NCBI RefSeq assembly: GCF_033097485.1
Contig: NZ_AP028634.1
Coordinates: 921,126 to 985,125 of the forward strand
Source: Pyrofollis japonicus
Lineage (GTDB): Archaea > Thermoproteota > Thermoprotei_A > Sulfolobales > Pyrodictiaceae
DNA length: 64,000 bases
Direction of reading: 5' to 3'
In this document: in pieces, positions 1-8,866 of the stretch
Layout: every line of letters begins with the position of its first letter
How positions within the stretch are numbered: the first letter of the stretch is position 1
Position numbers and translations under genes: made by a program
Notes under the pieces: model-generated
What the model was told of the DNA's origin: nothing
What the model saw: only the letters and a program-made list of their open reading frames with translations
The model's database searches: none

Positions 1-1339
1 CGTCGCTGAGACGTTCACTAGCAGCTTGTACATACTTTTGATCACTTGGTTCAACTATTCGCAGTATTATCATATTGTTTGCCTGGCTGAGTATGTCTTG
101 ATCAACGTTCTTTGGCCTTTGACTAACTATTGTCAATCCGATGCCAAACTTTCTTCCCTCTCTAGCAATCCTGGCAAGCCAGTACTTGGACAATGTATCC
201 TCGTCTCGAGGTGCTATTATGTGCGCTTCCTCAACAACAACAAGTATTGGAACCGGGATGCGGCTCTTACCTAGAAGGCGGTGCTGCTTGCGCTCCTGAA
301 GAATAACGCGTAACATATGACTAACTATAACGTCGGCTGCATCTCTGTCCAGCCTGCTAAGGTCAACAACATTCACATAGCCAAACCTTAGTCTCGACAC
401 AAGATCGACGGCGGTATCGTCTATTATTTCTCCGTATCTCTCCTTCAGATTATCAACTTTGTTTTGAAGCGCAATTGCAGCACTTGACTCCTCTCTTCGT
501 AGTCGCGTTTTTGAGGCAATCTTTTCAAGCTCTTCAACGAGCTCGTCTAGGAAGTCGCTGCGATGCTCATTCCGTTCCCTTAGTGATCTAAGAGCCTTGC
601 GCAAGACTCTTTCTTGGTTATAGAAGCGCCTTTCAACACCTAGAAGAGTCATTATTTCTTGGACACTGAGCGTCCAAGGATTAAGCTTAGGTTCAATAAT
701 GTTCAGCCTACCTCCACCTATCGTCGAATTAACGTACTCGCCGTGAAAGTCGAAGATGAGGATCGTGGCACCTATTCGGACAAGACGGTCAGCAATTATT
801 GCGACCGTGTTGCTTTTTCCAGCACCGGTTACAGCTAGTACGGCTAAGTGACGCGTAACAAGCATATTAACATTAACATAGACTGGTACATCTGTTCTTG
901 AAGCAAGCTTACCTATCCTTATCTTATACGGCTCTTGGCCTCCGAATATACGGCGCAAAAGATCGGAAGGAGCTCTGTAGACGCGTGAGCCAGGAAGCGG
1001 TGGAAGTCTAGGAAGCTCTAGTCTCTCTAAGTCCCCTAGTAGACGGGCGACGCATTCAAAGTAAATATCGTTGTTATCTCCGCCACCAGAAAACAGCCTT
1101 TCTAACACGATCGGGTCATATATACTTTGCATAGCTGAAAGTGTTAAGCTTCGGGTTCCAACAGCCTCAACGAACCCCAGGACAAAACCATTACTATGTT
1201 CTACTAACACGTAATCTGCTACGGGCGGCGGATTCCTCGAGACAAACTTTACTACGCTTGGCGTTGCATTATCTACAACTACTCCAACGATATCGTTCTC
1301 CGCACGAACACTACCAGGACCAGCATGGTCTTCATGCAT
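1..1339 (-). CDS. herA: HerA-type DNA translocase/helicase, 3' end cut by window edge
   Basis: Hexameric bipolar ATPase that works with NurA nuclease in double-strand-break end resection. The minus-strand frame is open from an ATG at 1339 to base 1. It begins MHEDHAGPGS with a HAS-barrel-like N-terminus. The Walker A motif TGAGKSNT lies near residue 171, a DFHGEY strand follows, and the Walker B VVVEEAHI and a VSQRP sensor segment lie near residues 360-410. About 446 residues are present, and the family usually has 500-570, so the C-terminus lies outside the window. The usual partners NurA, Mre11 and Rad50 are not adjacent on the visible side. A GGGGGT stretch upstream may act as a weak ribosome site. 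Confidence 0.93.
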   Translation of the reverse strand, partial: MHEDHAGPGSVRAENDIVGVVVDNATPSVVKFVSRNPPPVADYVLVEHSNGFVLGFVEAVGTRSLTLSAMQSIYDPIVLERLFSGGGDNNDIYFECVARLLGDLERLELPRLPPLPGSRVYRAPSDLLRRIFGGQEPYKIRIGKLASRTDVPVYVNVNMLVTRHLAVLAVTGAGKSNTVAIIADRLVRIGATILIFDFHGEYVNSTIGGGRLNIIEPKLNPWTLSVQEIMTLLGVERRFYNQERVLRKALRSLRERNEHRSDFLDELVEELEKIASKTRLRREESSAAIALQNKVDNLKERYGEIIDDTAVDLVSRLRFGYVNVVDLSRLDRDAADVIVSHMLRVILQERKQHRLLGKSRIPVPILVVVEEAHIIAPRDEDTLSKYWLARIAREGRKFGIGLTIVSQRPKNVDQDILSQANNMIILRIVEPSDQKYVQAASERLSD

Positions 1340-1399
1340 TATCGACAGGATTACCCCCGAATAACAATATTATTACGCTATGAGAGGTCTCAATGATAT

Positions 1400-1978
1400 T
1401 TAAAAAGGTTCGGCCGCGTCAGGATATTCTATGCAGACGTTTCCTCCCTTAGCCTTAGAATATATGGAACACGGTGGAGCAACCATTATGCCGGCATAGT
1501 AGAGTCCTTTCGATGCACGTACGATTTTTACGAGTATAAGGATGTCGGGATTATCTAGGTTAACCGGGAGCTCTATTCCTTTCGCAAGATGCCTTATCGC
1601 TTCATCCTTGTGGAGAAGCCTCCCACTCTCATTATCTACTAAGTGCCCTTCAAGTCTAATGGCAAACGTCTTACCATCCTTACTTCCATACTTTTCTTGA
1701 AGCGTTTTCTTAACAGTCTTATCAACATCGTCTAAATACGGTGAAGACACCGCATCTAAAGGTATAGCTCTCAATATGACGCTATCGTCGGTGAGTTCAC
1801 GTGCGAGCTTAGCCACGGCTTTGTAGGGGTCATCAACGCTTAAAAGCAGCAGGGATTGAGGAGCAGCAAAGAGCCTCACAGCTCCCAGTATGCTTCGGAT
1901 CGTCCTCATAGCCTCTCTTGACGCATAGTACCCTGGTTCATGAGCTACTATTAGGTTGAATAGCTTGCTGAGGCCCAA
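1400..1978 (-). CDS. THUMP-domain protein, Tan1-like RNA-binding protein
   Basis: Protein of 192 residues with a THUMP RNA-binding fold: the central region (about residues 90-170) has FAIRLEGH, then VNLDNPDILILVKIV and YYAGIMV, the typical THUMP ending. Eukaryotic Tan1 helps Kre33/NAT10 acetylate tRNA cytidines, and archaeal homologues are assumed to present tRNA in the same way, but that role is inferred here. The start is a TTG at 1978 preceded by a strong GGAGGATGA ribosome site, which decides the start. It is transcribed towards herA, from which it is separated by about 60 bp. Confidence 0.8.
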   Translation of the reverse strand: MGLSKLFNLIVAHEPGYYASREAMRTIRSILGAVRLFAAPQSLLLLSVDDPYKAVAKLARELTDDSVILRAIPLDAVSSPYLDDVDKTVKKTLQEKYGSKDGKTFAIRLEGHLVDNESGRLLHKDEAIRHLAKGIELPVNLDNPDILILVKIVRASKGLYYAGIMVAPPCSIYSKAKGGNVCIEYPDAAEPF

Positions 1979-2028
1979 TATTCATCCTCCCTATATCTCG
2001 TCGGCTAGAAGAGGAGAGCGCTAAGAGC

Positions 2029-3195
2029 CTAATATCTTGATACAACCACTTCTCTTCTTAGCAATGTCTCTAACCAAGCCGCAACTCTGCCTGCATCTTT
2101 GACATCTTTACACCTAAGCTCTACAAGCCATGGCCTTGTTCGACGAGTATGTACTCGGGGTTTTTTGCATCCGAGAGCCTCGGCAGCCTCGATTAGTTCT
2201 TCTACGCTGTACCTAATTTCTCTAGAGGATATACCGCATGGCCCCCACTTGCATCCATAGCACCACATTTTATGCGAATACACATTGGCGGAGCAGCTAC
2301 TTGGTAGCACGATAAGTCCCAGTTTTCTAGCCAATTTGGCGATTCTATCCTTAATGTCATTTTCAACAATTGTGGCTTGGTCCTTATCCGAACGCGGATT
2401 CCTTGGCAACCTCTTTAAGATTTCCCTTATGTCAACAACTCCCGATGCTTTAAGCCTTTTAATAATTCCCGGGGTCACGCGCAGGGAACCTAGTACAACA
2501 GTTCGTATACCAGCCTTCCTTGCCAAGGACAGTATATTCTCAGCTTCCCTGTCAGTTACACCGGGGATTATTGGACGCATAAAGAGCGTTACACTAATGC
2601 CTTTGCTTATTAGCTTTGAGGCAAAGTCAAGCCTTTTTTCAGGCGAGGGAGCAGCAGGCTCTAATTTCTTTGCAAAATTAATAGTAACTATTGTGATTAG
2701 CACATTAATATTGGGATCCGAGACTCTGACAAGCTTATCAATATCTTCATCACTTAAGATAGACTTTGTTGATATTTGTTGAGGATTTCTTAGATAATGA
2801 TACGTCGCCTCAATGTATTCCAGTGCACGCTCCTTTGTTTCTGGAAGAAATGGTTCAGTTACTGAACCAAAGGCTAAGAGAGTGCCATGGGGTCCTGGCA
2901 CAAAGTACTTATTCATGAGCAGTGCATAGACAAGCTGTTTTCCGTTCAAAGGATAAGGCTTGGGCTTCATGGGAAACCCCATATCGGGGACATAGCAATA
3001 GAGGCATCCGAGGTTACAACCTATACCGGTGTGTATGGTCATTCCACATGGCCTAGGCCGGCGCTTAGCATGGTGATCGTTTCTGGCTTGCTCTATTTCT
3101 CTCTGCGAAAGCTCTGATTCCAGCCTTGAAGCCAAAGAACTTTTTAGCTTAAGTAGTTCCTCAAGCCTTCTAACTAGGCTCGTTGCAGCCTCCAA
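2029..3195 (-). CDS. Radical SAM protein of unknown substrate
   Basis: Radical SAM enzyme of 388 residues. The cluster motif CNLGCLYC (CX3CX2C) is at residues 60-67 and binds the 4Fe-4S cluster that cleaves S-adenosylmethionine. The C-terminal third holds further cysteines near residues 303-322 (CSAN, MWCYGCKWGPCG), which may bind a second cluster or zinc. The N-terminal 45 residues are charged and helical. The start is a TTG at 3195 with only a modest ribosome site. It is probably co-transcribed with the THUMP gene 50 bp downstream, so an RNA-modification role is a guess and the substrate is unknown. Confidence 0.78.
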   Translation of the reverse strand: MEAATSLVRRLEELLKLKSSLASRLESELSQREIEQARNDHHAKRRPRPCGMTIHTGIGCNLGCLYCYVPDMGFPMKPKPYPLNGKQLVYALLMNKYFVPGPHGTLLAFGSVTEPFLPETKERALEYIEATYHYLRNPQQISTKSILSDEDIDKLVRVSDPNINVLITIVTINFAKKLEPAAPSPEKRLDFASKLISKGISVTLFMRPIIPGVTDREAENILSLARKAGIRTVVLGSLRVTPGIIKRLKASGVVDIREILKRLPRNPRSDKDQATIVENDIKDRIAKLARKLGLIVLPSSCSANVYSHKMWCYGCKWGPCGISSREIRYSVEELIEAAEALGCKKPRVHTRRTRPWLVELRCKDVKDAGRVAAWLETLLRREVVVSRY

Positions 3196-3263
3196 CGCCC
3201 TTTAGCCCTTTCAACTAGGTATAACCAATGTGGGTTAATTTACAAGGGGGTTGAGGAGCTATT

Positions 3264-4724
3264 GTGTTCAAAGCTCCTATAGTCGAATGGCCCGACCTAC
3301 CTGAAATCAAGGTAAGGAATACGTTTGGAAATCGTATAGAGGTGTTCAAACCGCTTAAGCCCGGCATCGTGAGAATGTACACGTGTGGGCCAACCGTCTA
3401 TGATTATTCGCATCTCGGTCATGCGAGAACATATGTTGCCTTTGACGCTATAAAGAGGTATCTTGTACTACGAGGCTATAACGTCATACATGTACAAAAC
3501 ATAACCGATATCGATGATAAGATAATAAACAAAGCCAACGAGCAAGGGGTTGATTGGAGAGAAATAGTTGACACCTATATGAAAGACTATCTAGAAATGC
3601 TCAAAAAGCTAAGGATAAAAATTGATATTCATCCGAGAGTAACAGAGCATATTAACGATATAATAGAGTTTATACAAGGCTTGATAGAGAAGGGCTATGC
3701 GTATGTGGCGCCAAGTGGTAGCGTTTACTTTGACGTAGAAAAGTACGATGACTATGGCGCTCTTAGTGGCAGATTTAGCCCAGAAGAGTGGAGACAGGAA
3801 GAGGATGTTCTTCGCGAAAAGAAGCATCCCTATGATTTTGCACTGTGGAAGGCCTGGAAACCAGGCGAGCCCTACTGGGAAGCGCCATGGGGTAAAGGAA
3901 GGCCTGGCTGGCATATAGAGTGCAGCGTAATGTCTTCAAAATACCTCGGCCCACAGTTCGACATACATGGAGGCGGCCAAGACCTCATATTCCCTCACCA
4001 TGAAAACGAGAGGGCGCAGAGTGAAGCATACTTTGGTAAAAAGCCGTGGGTGAAGTATTGGCTTCATACAGGCTACTTAATGATAAGCGGGGAAAAGATG
4101 AGCAAAAGTCTTGGAAACATTGTGGTGTTTAGAGAAGCTGAGAAAAAATGGGGTGCAAAGACGCTGCGCATGTGGCTGCTAAGCGCCCACTATAGGGCAC
4201 AAATAGACTATAATGATGATGCATTAACCCAGGCACAAACTAATCTGAAAAGAATTGAATCGGCGTACAAGAGCCTCTTACACATGCTTGAAGCTATAAC
4301 GCCCCCTGGGAGTCTCAGCGAGAAAGAAACAAGTGTGCTACAAGAAGTACTCAGACTATATAAAGAGTTTCATGAATATATGAGTGATGACTTTAATACT
4401 GCAGGCGCGCTCGCATCAATACTACAGCTTGTTAGAGTGATTAATCGCGATATTTTGACAAACGAATACTTTACTGCAGGGATAATGGCCTATAAGCTGC
4501 TTAGGGAATTCAACGCGGTTTTCGACGTCATAGAAGAAAAGCCTCTAATGCCCGCTGAAGAGGAGGTAAACAGACTAATAGAACTCATAGTGAAGGTTAG
4601 ATCAGAGCTGAGAGCACGAAAAGAATATGACCTAGCTGATTGGATTCGTGCCGAACTATCTAGACTCGGAATAAAGCTCCTCGATTATCCGGGCGGCAAA
4701 ACCGTGTGGAGGATTGAGAAATAA
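3264..4724 (+). CDS. cysS: Cysteinyl-tRNA synthetase
   Basis: Class I synthetase that charges tRNA-Cys. It has 486 residues, a normal length. The HIGH-type motif is SHLGHART (about residue 49), just after zinc ligand C41 in YTCGPTVYD. Further zinc ligands occur in WHIECSVMS and [11 protein letters not shown]. The KMSKS loop EKMSKSLGN is near residue 276 and the anticodon-binding helical domain fills the last 150 residues. The start is GTG at 3264, with GAGGAGC just upstream. It is divergent from the radical SAM gene, with a 68 bp shared promoter region, and convergent with the methyltransferase gene downstream. Confidence 0.97.
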   Translation: MFKAPIVEWPDLPEIKVRNTFGNRIEVFKPLKPGIVRMYTCGPTVYDYSHLGHARTYVAFDAIKRYLVLRGYNVIHVQNITDIDDKIINKANEQGVDWREIVDTYMKDYLEMLKKLRIKIDIHPRVTEHINDIIEFIQGLIEKGYAYVAPSGSVYFDVEKYDDYGALSGRFSPEEWRQEEDVLREKKHPYDFALWKAWKPGEPYWEAPWGKGRPGWHIECSVMSSKYLGPQFDIHGGGQDLIFPHHENERAQSEAYFGKKPWVKYWLHTGYLMISGEKMSKSLGNIVVFREAEKKWGAKTLRMWLLSAHYRAQIDYNDDALTQAQTNLKRIESAYKSLLHMLEAITPPGSLSEKETSVLQEVLRLYKEFHEYMSDDFNTAGALASILQLVRVINRDILTNEYFTAGIMAYKLLREFNAVFDVIEEKPLMPAEEEVNRLIELIVKVRSELRARKEYDLADWIRAELSRLGIKLLDYPGGKTVWRIEK

Positions 4725-4742
4725 TTTAAAACCGAGTTTTTC

Positions 4743-5318
4743 TTAAGGTATTTTTAACTCCTCCTTTCTGATTTTCAGCATGCTTAAGGCACTTCTTAGC
4801 ACCTTATCTTTTTCACTGCCACTCAGCTTTCTATCAGATACTCCTTTTACATATACATAGAATACTCTTTGCCAAGACCTTGGCAGCTCAATAACAGCAA
4901 CCGGATCCCAGCCCGGTATCGGAAAGTCAAGCGATATTATTACCGTACCTTCCCTTAGCTCCTCCTCAAGCTTTGGCCGAAGCTTCTGGTTGACACTCGT
5001 AAGCAAATACATATATATTATATTTGCATCCTTCAGCTCTATCTTGAAGAAATCACCCTCTATTACATCCACGTTCTCGCTTAACTTGTTTTCTTCAACA
5101 TTCTTACGTGCTTTCTCAACAAGGTCTTTGCGCGCCTCTATACATTTGACCCTTACATGGGGGAATTCTTTGGCTATAGCAATAGCTACTCTACCATCGC
5201 CGCAGCCAATGTCGTAGATAATGCTGCCCTTCGACGGATTAAGAAGGGATACTAGGGCCTTTATTACCTCATCGCGGGTAGGAACCCAAGGCACCGACGG
5301 CTGATAGTTCCAATACAT
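4743..5318 (-). CDS. aKMT-like protein-lysine methyltransferase
   Basis: Class I SAM-dependent methyltransferase of 191 residues. Motif I is YDIGCGDGR (about residues 35-43), followed by an acidic strand-2 end (CIEARKD). The segments VPWVPTRDEV at the N-terminus, YMYLLTSVNQKLRPKLE and the FPIPGWDPV segment closely resemble what I know of crenarchaeal aKMT, the broad-specificity lysine methyltransferase that modifies many chromatin and metabolic proteins in Sulfolobales. The C-terminal 30 residues (SDRKLSGSEKD onward) go beyond the usual length of about 160. It is convergent with cysS, the stops being 18 bp apart with a T-run between them. Confidence 0.82.
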   Translation of the reverse strand: MYWNYQPSVPWVPTRDEVIKALVSLLNPSKGSIIYDIGCGDGRVAIAIAKEFPHVRVKCIEARKDLVEKARKNVEENKLSENVDVIEGDFFKIELKDANIIYMYLLTSVNQKLRPKLEEELREGTVIISLDFPIPGWDPVAVIELPRSWQRVFYVYVKGVSDRKLSGSEKDKVLRSALSMLKIRKEELKIP

Positions 5319-5458
5319 TTCTTTCCCCGGTACCTTTCCCTCCTCTTCCTACATAAAGTAAGTAGATGAACGAAGGGGTGCAAAAACTTGTCTCAGAACA
5401 GTACTTGTCAAAGACTTATACTGTCGGCTTTAATATCCTAAGCCTTGAGGGGCTGTGC

Positions 5459-5743
5459 ATGGAGCAGCTTGGTATTGCGCCAAAGCTTGTGCTTATAGGG
5501 TTCATAGTGATTCTCGTCGGCATGCTTCTCATTATTGTTGGCTTCCTCTACACAGCCCTAAGGGCATCAAGCGGCGAGGTCGGAGGAGTAGTAGTAATAG
5601 GGCCCATACCCATAATATTTGGAACAAGCGAGAGAGCTGTAAAAATAGCAGTACTCGCTGCAATAATATTAATGGTCCTTGCAATAATATTGATGCTGCT
5701 TCCATACTTTTTATTTAAAGCCCCTAGAACGTCTACCCCATAA
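5459..5743 (+). CDS. Small membrane protein, DUF131/TIGR00304 family
   Basis: Protein of 94 residues with two membrane helices: residues about 8-28 (LIGFIVILVGMLLIIVG) and 62-88 (IAVLAAIILMVLAIILM). A conserved loop VVIGPIPIIFGTSERAVK lies between them, typical of the small archaeal DUF131 family of unknown function. I chose the ATG at 5459 over an open frame reaching 5366, because TTGAGGGG lies about 7 nt upstream of it and TTATACT lies about 45 bp upstream. The frame before 5459 is low-complexity and does not belong to the family. Confidence 0.75.
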   Translation: MEQLGIAPKLVLIGFIVILVGMLLIIVGFLYTALRASSGEVGGVVVIGPIPIIFGTSERAVKIAVLAAIILMVLAIILMLLPYFLFKAPRTSTP

Positions 5744-5818
5744 CATACCTTTAGACAATGACCGATTGTATCGCGGAGCATAGAGAAAAAGAGGCGAAAA
5801 ATCGTATATTATTTCTAT

Positions 5819-5886
5819 GGGCTTATGAGGAAGGCCCTGGGCTCTACCGAAACCCATGAGGAATAGGGGATGCCGGCCCGAGGCCC
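5819..5886 (+). ncRNA. Candidate box C/D guide RNA
   Basis: Symmetric C/D architecture. A 5' stem GGGCT (5819-5823) pairs with GGCCC (5882-5886, one wobble). Box C ATGAGGA is at 5825-5831, then a 15 nt guide, D' CCGA (5847-5850), a 5 nt spacer, C' ATGAGGA (5856-5862), a 15 nt guide and D CCGA (5878-5881). Both C boxes are identical and both D boxes carry the same substitution, which favours a real RNA over chance. It overlaps the first 17 bases of the JAMM-protein frame. I could not assign targets. Confidence 0.5.
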
Positions 5887-6634
5887 TCTGGAAACCGAGT
5901 TCGAGCACTTACTAAGCTTAGATAACTCAAAGAAAATACTCAATAAAATAGTGTGCAGAGGAGTGGCTTTCCACCTCCTCTCATATTATGAAGAGGATTG
6001 CTCACATAGGGCAAGGGTCGCTGTTGACGACAATAAAGACACAGTAATTATCTTTGACGAGCATAAATGCTGTACGGATAGTATTGATGCTTTTAGAAAC
6101 TACATCAGCAAAGCTATAATGGTGCCTATTAAGGAGTGCAACATAAAATGCTTAGAAAATGAGCCATGGTCTGCAAAAACCTATGATCATTTAAGCAAGG
6201 AAGCGGTATCGCTATTTATACAAGGATTTGGAAACTTGATGAGACAAGCAGCATCAACGGGCTATGAGTATTTCTTAATTATTGGGTGGAACGCCGAAGC
6301 CGCATATGGACGCGGAGGCGAAACACGAATATCACTACCGTCTATACCTGCCGTCATCATGGCACATACACATCCAAGTCCTTATTGTTATCCATCTGGC
6401 CCTGATATCGAATCAACAGCAGAGTTTCTCTCAGCAGGCGGCTTAGCAGAGCTAATATTTTCTACAAATTGCGTATCAGTTATCAGGCTAAGTAAGCCCC
6501 TACAAGAGGATGATTATTGGGCTTTAATCGAAATAGCCAAAGAAGTTAAGAAGGCAAAAGACGATTACTCCGGCTACATTAGAGCGATTAATAGGCTTAA
6601 CATGCTGCATACGATTGTGTTCGAGATAATGTGA
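5870..6634 (+). CDS. JAMM/MPN-motif protein (putative metalloprotease or deubiquitinase-like)
   Basis: Protein of 254 residues with a full JAMM signature near residues 165-180: HTHPSPYCYPSGPD fits HxHx10D, including the SxxD serine, and WNAEAA lies upstream as the likely catalytic glutamate region. In archaea JAMM proteins remove ubiquitin-like SAMP tags or act as C-terminal hydrolases. The rest is divergent, with an N-terminal 130 residues rich in Cys (CCTDS, KECNIKCLEN) that I do not recognise. The start ATG at 5870 lies inside a predicted guide RNA. GTG codons about 30 residues in are alternatives, so the start is uncertain. It stands alone and is convergent with apgM. Confidence 0.65.
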   Translation: MPARGPLETEFEHLLSLDNSKKILNKIVCRGVAFHLLSYYEEDCSHRARVAVDDNKDTVIIFDEHKCCTDSIDAFRNYISKAIMVPIKECNIKCLENEPWSAKTYDHLSKEAVSLFIQGFGNLMRQAASTGYEYFLIIGWNAEAAYGRGGETRISLPSIPAVIMAHTHPSPYCYPSGPDIESTAEFLSAGGLAELIFSTNCVSVIRLSKPLQEDDYWALIEIAKEVKKAKDDYSGYIRAINRLNMLHTIVFEIM

Positions 6635-6695
6635 CTATATCATTGGAGATAAGTAGATTAATCGCCTAGAGCGAAAAAGAATTGCTGGAAGCTAT

Positions 6696-6756
6696 GTGCT
6701 GACGTGGACCGGAGCTGACCCCTTTGCTAATGTGATGAAGCTTCGGGCGCTACTGA
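6696..6756 (+). ncRNA. Candidate box C/D guide RNA
   Basis: Box C GTGCTGA (6696-6702, one change from consensus), a 12 nt guide, D' CTGA (6715-6718), a 13 nt spacer, C' GTGATGA (6732-6738, perfect), a 14 nt guide and D CTGA (6753-6756). The D box runs 7 bases past the end of the oppositely transcribed apgM. No clear terminal stem is seen, which lowers confidence. The guides CGTGGACCGGAG and AGCTTCGGGCGCTA were not matched to an rRNA site from memory. Confidence 0.42.
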
Positions 6757-8051
6757 GAAATCCATAACCCCTTCTTGACAAGGTAGTTTTTGACCCAAGG
6801 AAGTAGTTCCCAGCCATGCTCAAGTTTTACCAATGCTTTGGAATCGCATACAATTTCATTAAATCTACCAATTTCGCCTTCTATCGCCGGGTTACTGAGC
6901 ATCCAGGGCACTGGGTCTCCGCTATGACTCTTGAGGCTCCAGGGCGTTGCATGGTCGGATGTAACGATGATAGCGGTCTCTTCGAGGTTTATGCTATCTA
7001 AGAGGGGCTGTACGAAGTATTCATCTATTAGTTCAATTGCTCTCTTCTTCTTATCAAAGCTACCATCGTGTCCAGGTTCATCGGGCCCTTTTAGATGAAT
7101 ATATGTGAAATCGTTCTCTCTTATTGCTTCTATGGCTTTTTCAAGCCGGTTAGGGAGGTCCTTCTCTAGGTTCCCGCTAGGAGGCTCAACAGTATAGATA
7201 TTCATGGCTGCTGCACGTGCAATACCTATTTCGACGGGCATTTCCGCTATGGCTGCCGCGCTTTTCACTCCTAGTATTGAAGACAGAGGCGGCATTTTAG
7301 GCATCTTATCGCCGGCATCTCGGAGGAGTAGAACGTTTGCTTTCAGTAATCCACGTTGCTCACGCATTTTGTTTACTTCATGTTTTTCTAATATTTCTAT
7401 TGTTTTTTCAATAAATTCATCAACAAGTTTACATGTATTATATGCCTCAGGTATATCACTGAGAGGCTTACATCGCGGCAATACCATATCTGGATTTTGA
7501 ACAGCGACTGAGACCTTGCCTTTTCTCACATATGCTGGATCTATGTTCTGTACCTCTGCACTGAGCCTATAGGTTTCGCTCCCCAGTATAACAACTGCTC
7601 TATGACCTATGGTAGCCCTCACAACCGCATATCCGTCAAGACTGAGCCTCATACCATCAAGGCTCGCTGCAAGCGCCTTGGCTTCCTCGCTGCTCAAGCT
7701 ACGTCCAACACGCCTATCTATTACCCTACGTGTCTTAGGGTCTATAGTTGCAAAGTTGGCCCTAAATGCGACTTCATAGCCTTCTCGAATACTTAGACCT
7801 ATACCTAATGCCTCGAGAGGGCCTCTTCCAGTATAGTATTTTTCTGGATCATATCCGAGCAGAGAAATTGTCGCAAGATCACTCTCTGGCGCTATTCCCG
7901 GTTCTACGGGATAATGAAAACCACAAACAGCATTCTTAGCCAATGTGTCAAGGCCTGGAGTCTTTGCCTCGCTCAGAGGCGTTTTGCCGTCCACAGGACG
8001 GTCGGCAGCACCATCTAGGATTAATAATACTAGCTTGTTTACGCTAGGCAA
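6750..8051 (-). CDS. apgM: 2,3-bisphosphoglycerate-independent phosphoglycerate mutase (archaeal)
   Basis: Interconverts 3- and 2-phosphoglycerate in glycolysis and gluconeogenesis. It has 433 residues of the alkaline-phosphatase superfamily. LVLLILDGAAD near the N-terminus supplies a metal-binding Asp. The catalytic serine lies in APESDLATISLLGYDP (about residue 57), followed by YYTGRGPLEALG. The C-terminal metal sites are KGPDEPGHDG and VTSDHATPW with a late His (SHSGDPVPW). The length is usual for aPGAM. It lies directly downstream of the HD-domain gene on the same strand (18 bp gap), so the two are probably co-transcribed. Confidence 0.96.
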   Translation of the reverse strand: MPSVNKLVLLILDGAADRPVDGKTPLSEAKTPGLDTLAKNAVCGFHYPVEPGIAPESDLATISLLGYDPEKYYTGRGPLEALGIGLSIREGYEVAFRANFATIDPKTRRVIDRRVGRSLSSEEAKALAASLDGMRLSLDGYAVVRATIGHRAVVILGSETYRLSAEVQNIDPAYVRKGKVSVAVQNPDMVLPRCKPLSDIPEAYNTCKLVDEFIEKTIEILEKHEVNKMREQRGLLKANVLLLRDAGDKMPKMPPLSSILGVKSAAAIAEMPVEIGIARAAAMNIYTVEPPSGNLEKDLPNRLEKAIEAIRENDFTYIHLKGPDEPGHDGSFDKKKRAIELIDEYFVQPLLDSINLEETAIIVTSDHATPWSLKSHSGDPVPWMLSNPAIEGEIGRFNEIVCDSKALVKLEHGWELLPWVKNYLVKKGLWISQ

Positions 8052-8069
8052 AAGGACTACACCGTTTGA

Positions 8070-8771
8070 CTAGCTATGTGTAAGCCTTTTTCGTTCTTTC
8101 TCCAAGAAGTCAAACGCAATAGTAAACGACTTGGCAATTGCATCCTCATATGGGAGGATCTCACTTCTAAGCATGTCTATGAATTCTTTCAATACTTTTA
8201 GTCTTCTATGAGCCTCTTGGCGAGAAACATCTAGACACATAAGGTCTGGGAGCTTGACTAATTTTTCCCATACATGTGCTAACGTGTCTGCAACCACTCG
8301 GCTCCTCATAGCGGACGTCTCTATAAGCCTATAGACACCGATGGCTCCTAAGGCGTCGAGCTTGTCAGCATCACTAACTATGCACGACTCCATACTTGAA
8401 GGTTTACCTCCTATACTAAAGCTATGTTCAAGAATAGCATCAATAACGTGTTTCTGCTTATCCCTACTTATTCCTACTTCTTCGAGAATAGGCTTTGCTA
8501 GTATAGCGCTTATCTCTGCATGATGGAGATTAAGATAGTCCTCAAACCCCCTACCAATATCATGCAATAATGATGCTAATATAACGACTTCTTCATCCAT
8601 ATTAACGTCTTGAAGCCTTTTAACCAAGTAGAGCGAGTTACATAAGACTCTTATCGTGTGTGGGAGGCCGTGAGATTCATCCATGCCCTGCATCATTAGT
8701 ACATATGCAACTATTTTTTTACACCAGCTGTAACGTATACATATATCCTCAAACATACTGCTACAATCCAT
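8070..8771 (-). CDS. HD-domain metal-dependent phosphohydrolase
   Basis: Protein of 233 residues. HD-family metal ligands are visible: H in DESHGLPHTIRV (about residues 31-38), HDIGRG (about 70) and a late Asp in SDADKLDALGAIG (about 127-139). The LHHAEIS and LEHSF histidines between them also fit the fold. Relatives hydrolyse nucleotides or phosphomonoesters, and the exact substrate cannot be told. The start is ATG at 8771. It overlaps neither neighbour and sits upstream of apgM in the same direction. Confidence 0.82.
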   Translation of the reverse strand: MDCSSMFEDICIRYSWCKKIVAYVLMMQGMDESHGLPHTIRVLCNSLYLVKRLQDVNMDEEVVILASLLHDIGRGFEDYLNLHHAEISAILAKPILEEVGISRDKQKHVIDAILEHSFSIGGKPSSMESCIVSDADKLDALGAIGVYRLIETSAMRSRVVADTLAHVWEKLVKLPDLMCLDVSRQEAHRRLKVLKEFIDMLRSEILPYEDAIAKSFTIAFDFLEKERKRLTHS

Positions 8772-8778
8772 ACGGGTA

Positions 8779-8854
8779 TCCCGATGAATGCTTCCGGCGG
8801 AGCTGATACCTACATAAGTGTATGGCGTGATGAACTCTTCGCTGTACTGAGGGG
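8779..8854 (+). ncRNA. Candidate box C/D guide RNA
   Basis: The gap between the HD gene and the VIT1-like gene holds a plus-strand C/D layout. The stem TCCC (8779-8782) pairs with GGGG (8851-8854). Box C is GATGA (8783-8787), D' CTGA (8803-8806), C' GTGATGA (8827-8833, perfect), then a 13 nt guide ACTCTTCGCTGTA and D CTGA (8847-8850). GTATACATATATCC near 8735-8748 is a plausible TATA element. The D'-C' spacer is 20 nt, longer than usual. The target is not identified. Confidence 0.6.
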
Positions 8855-8866
8855 CATTGAACCAGG

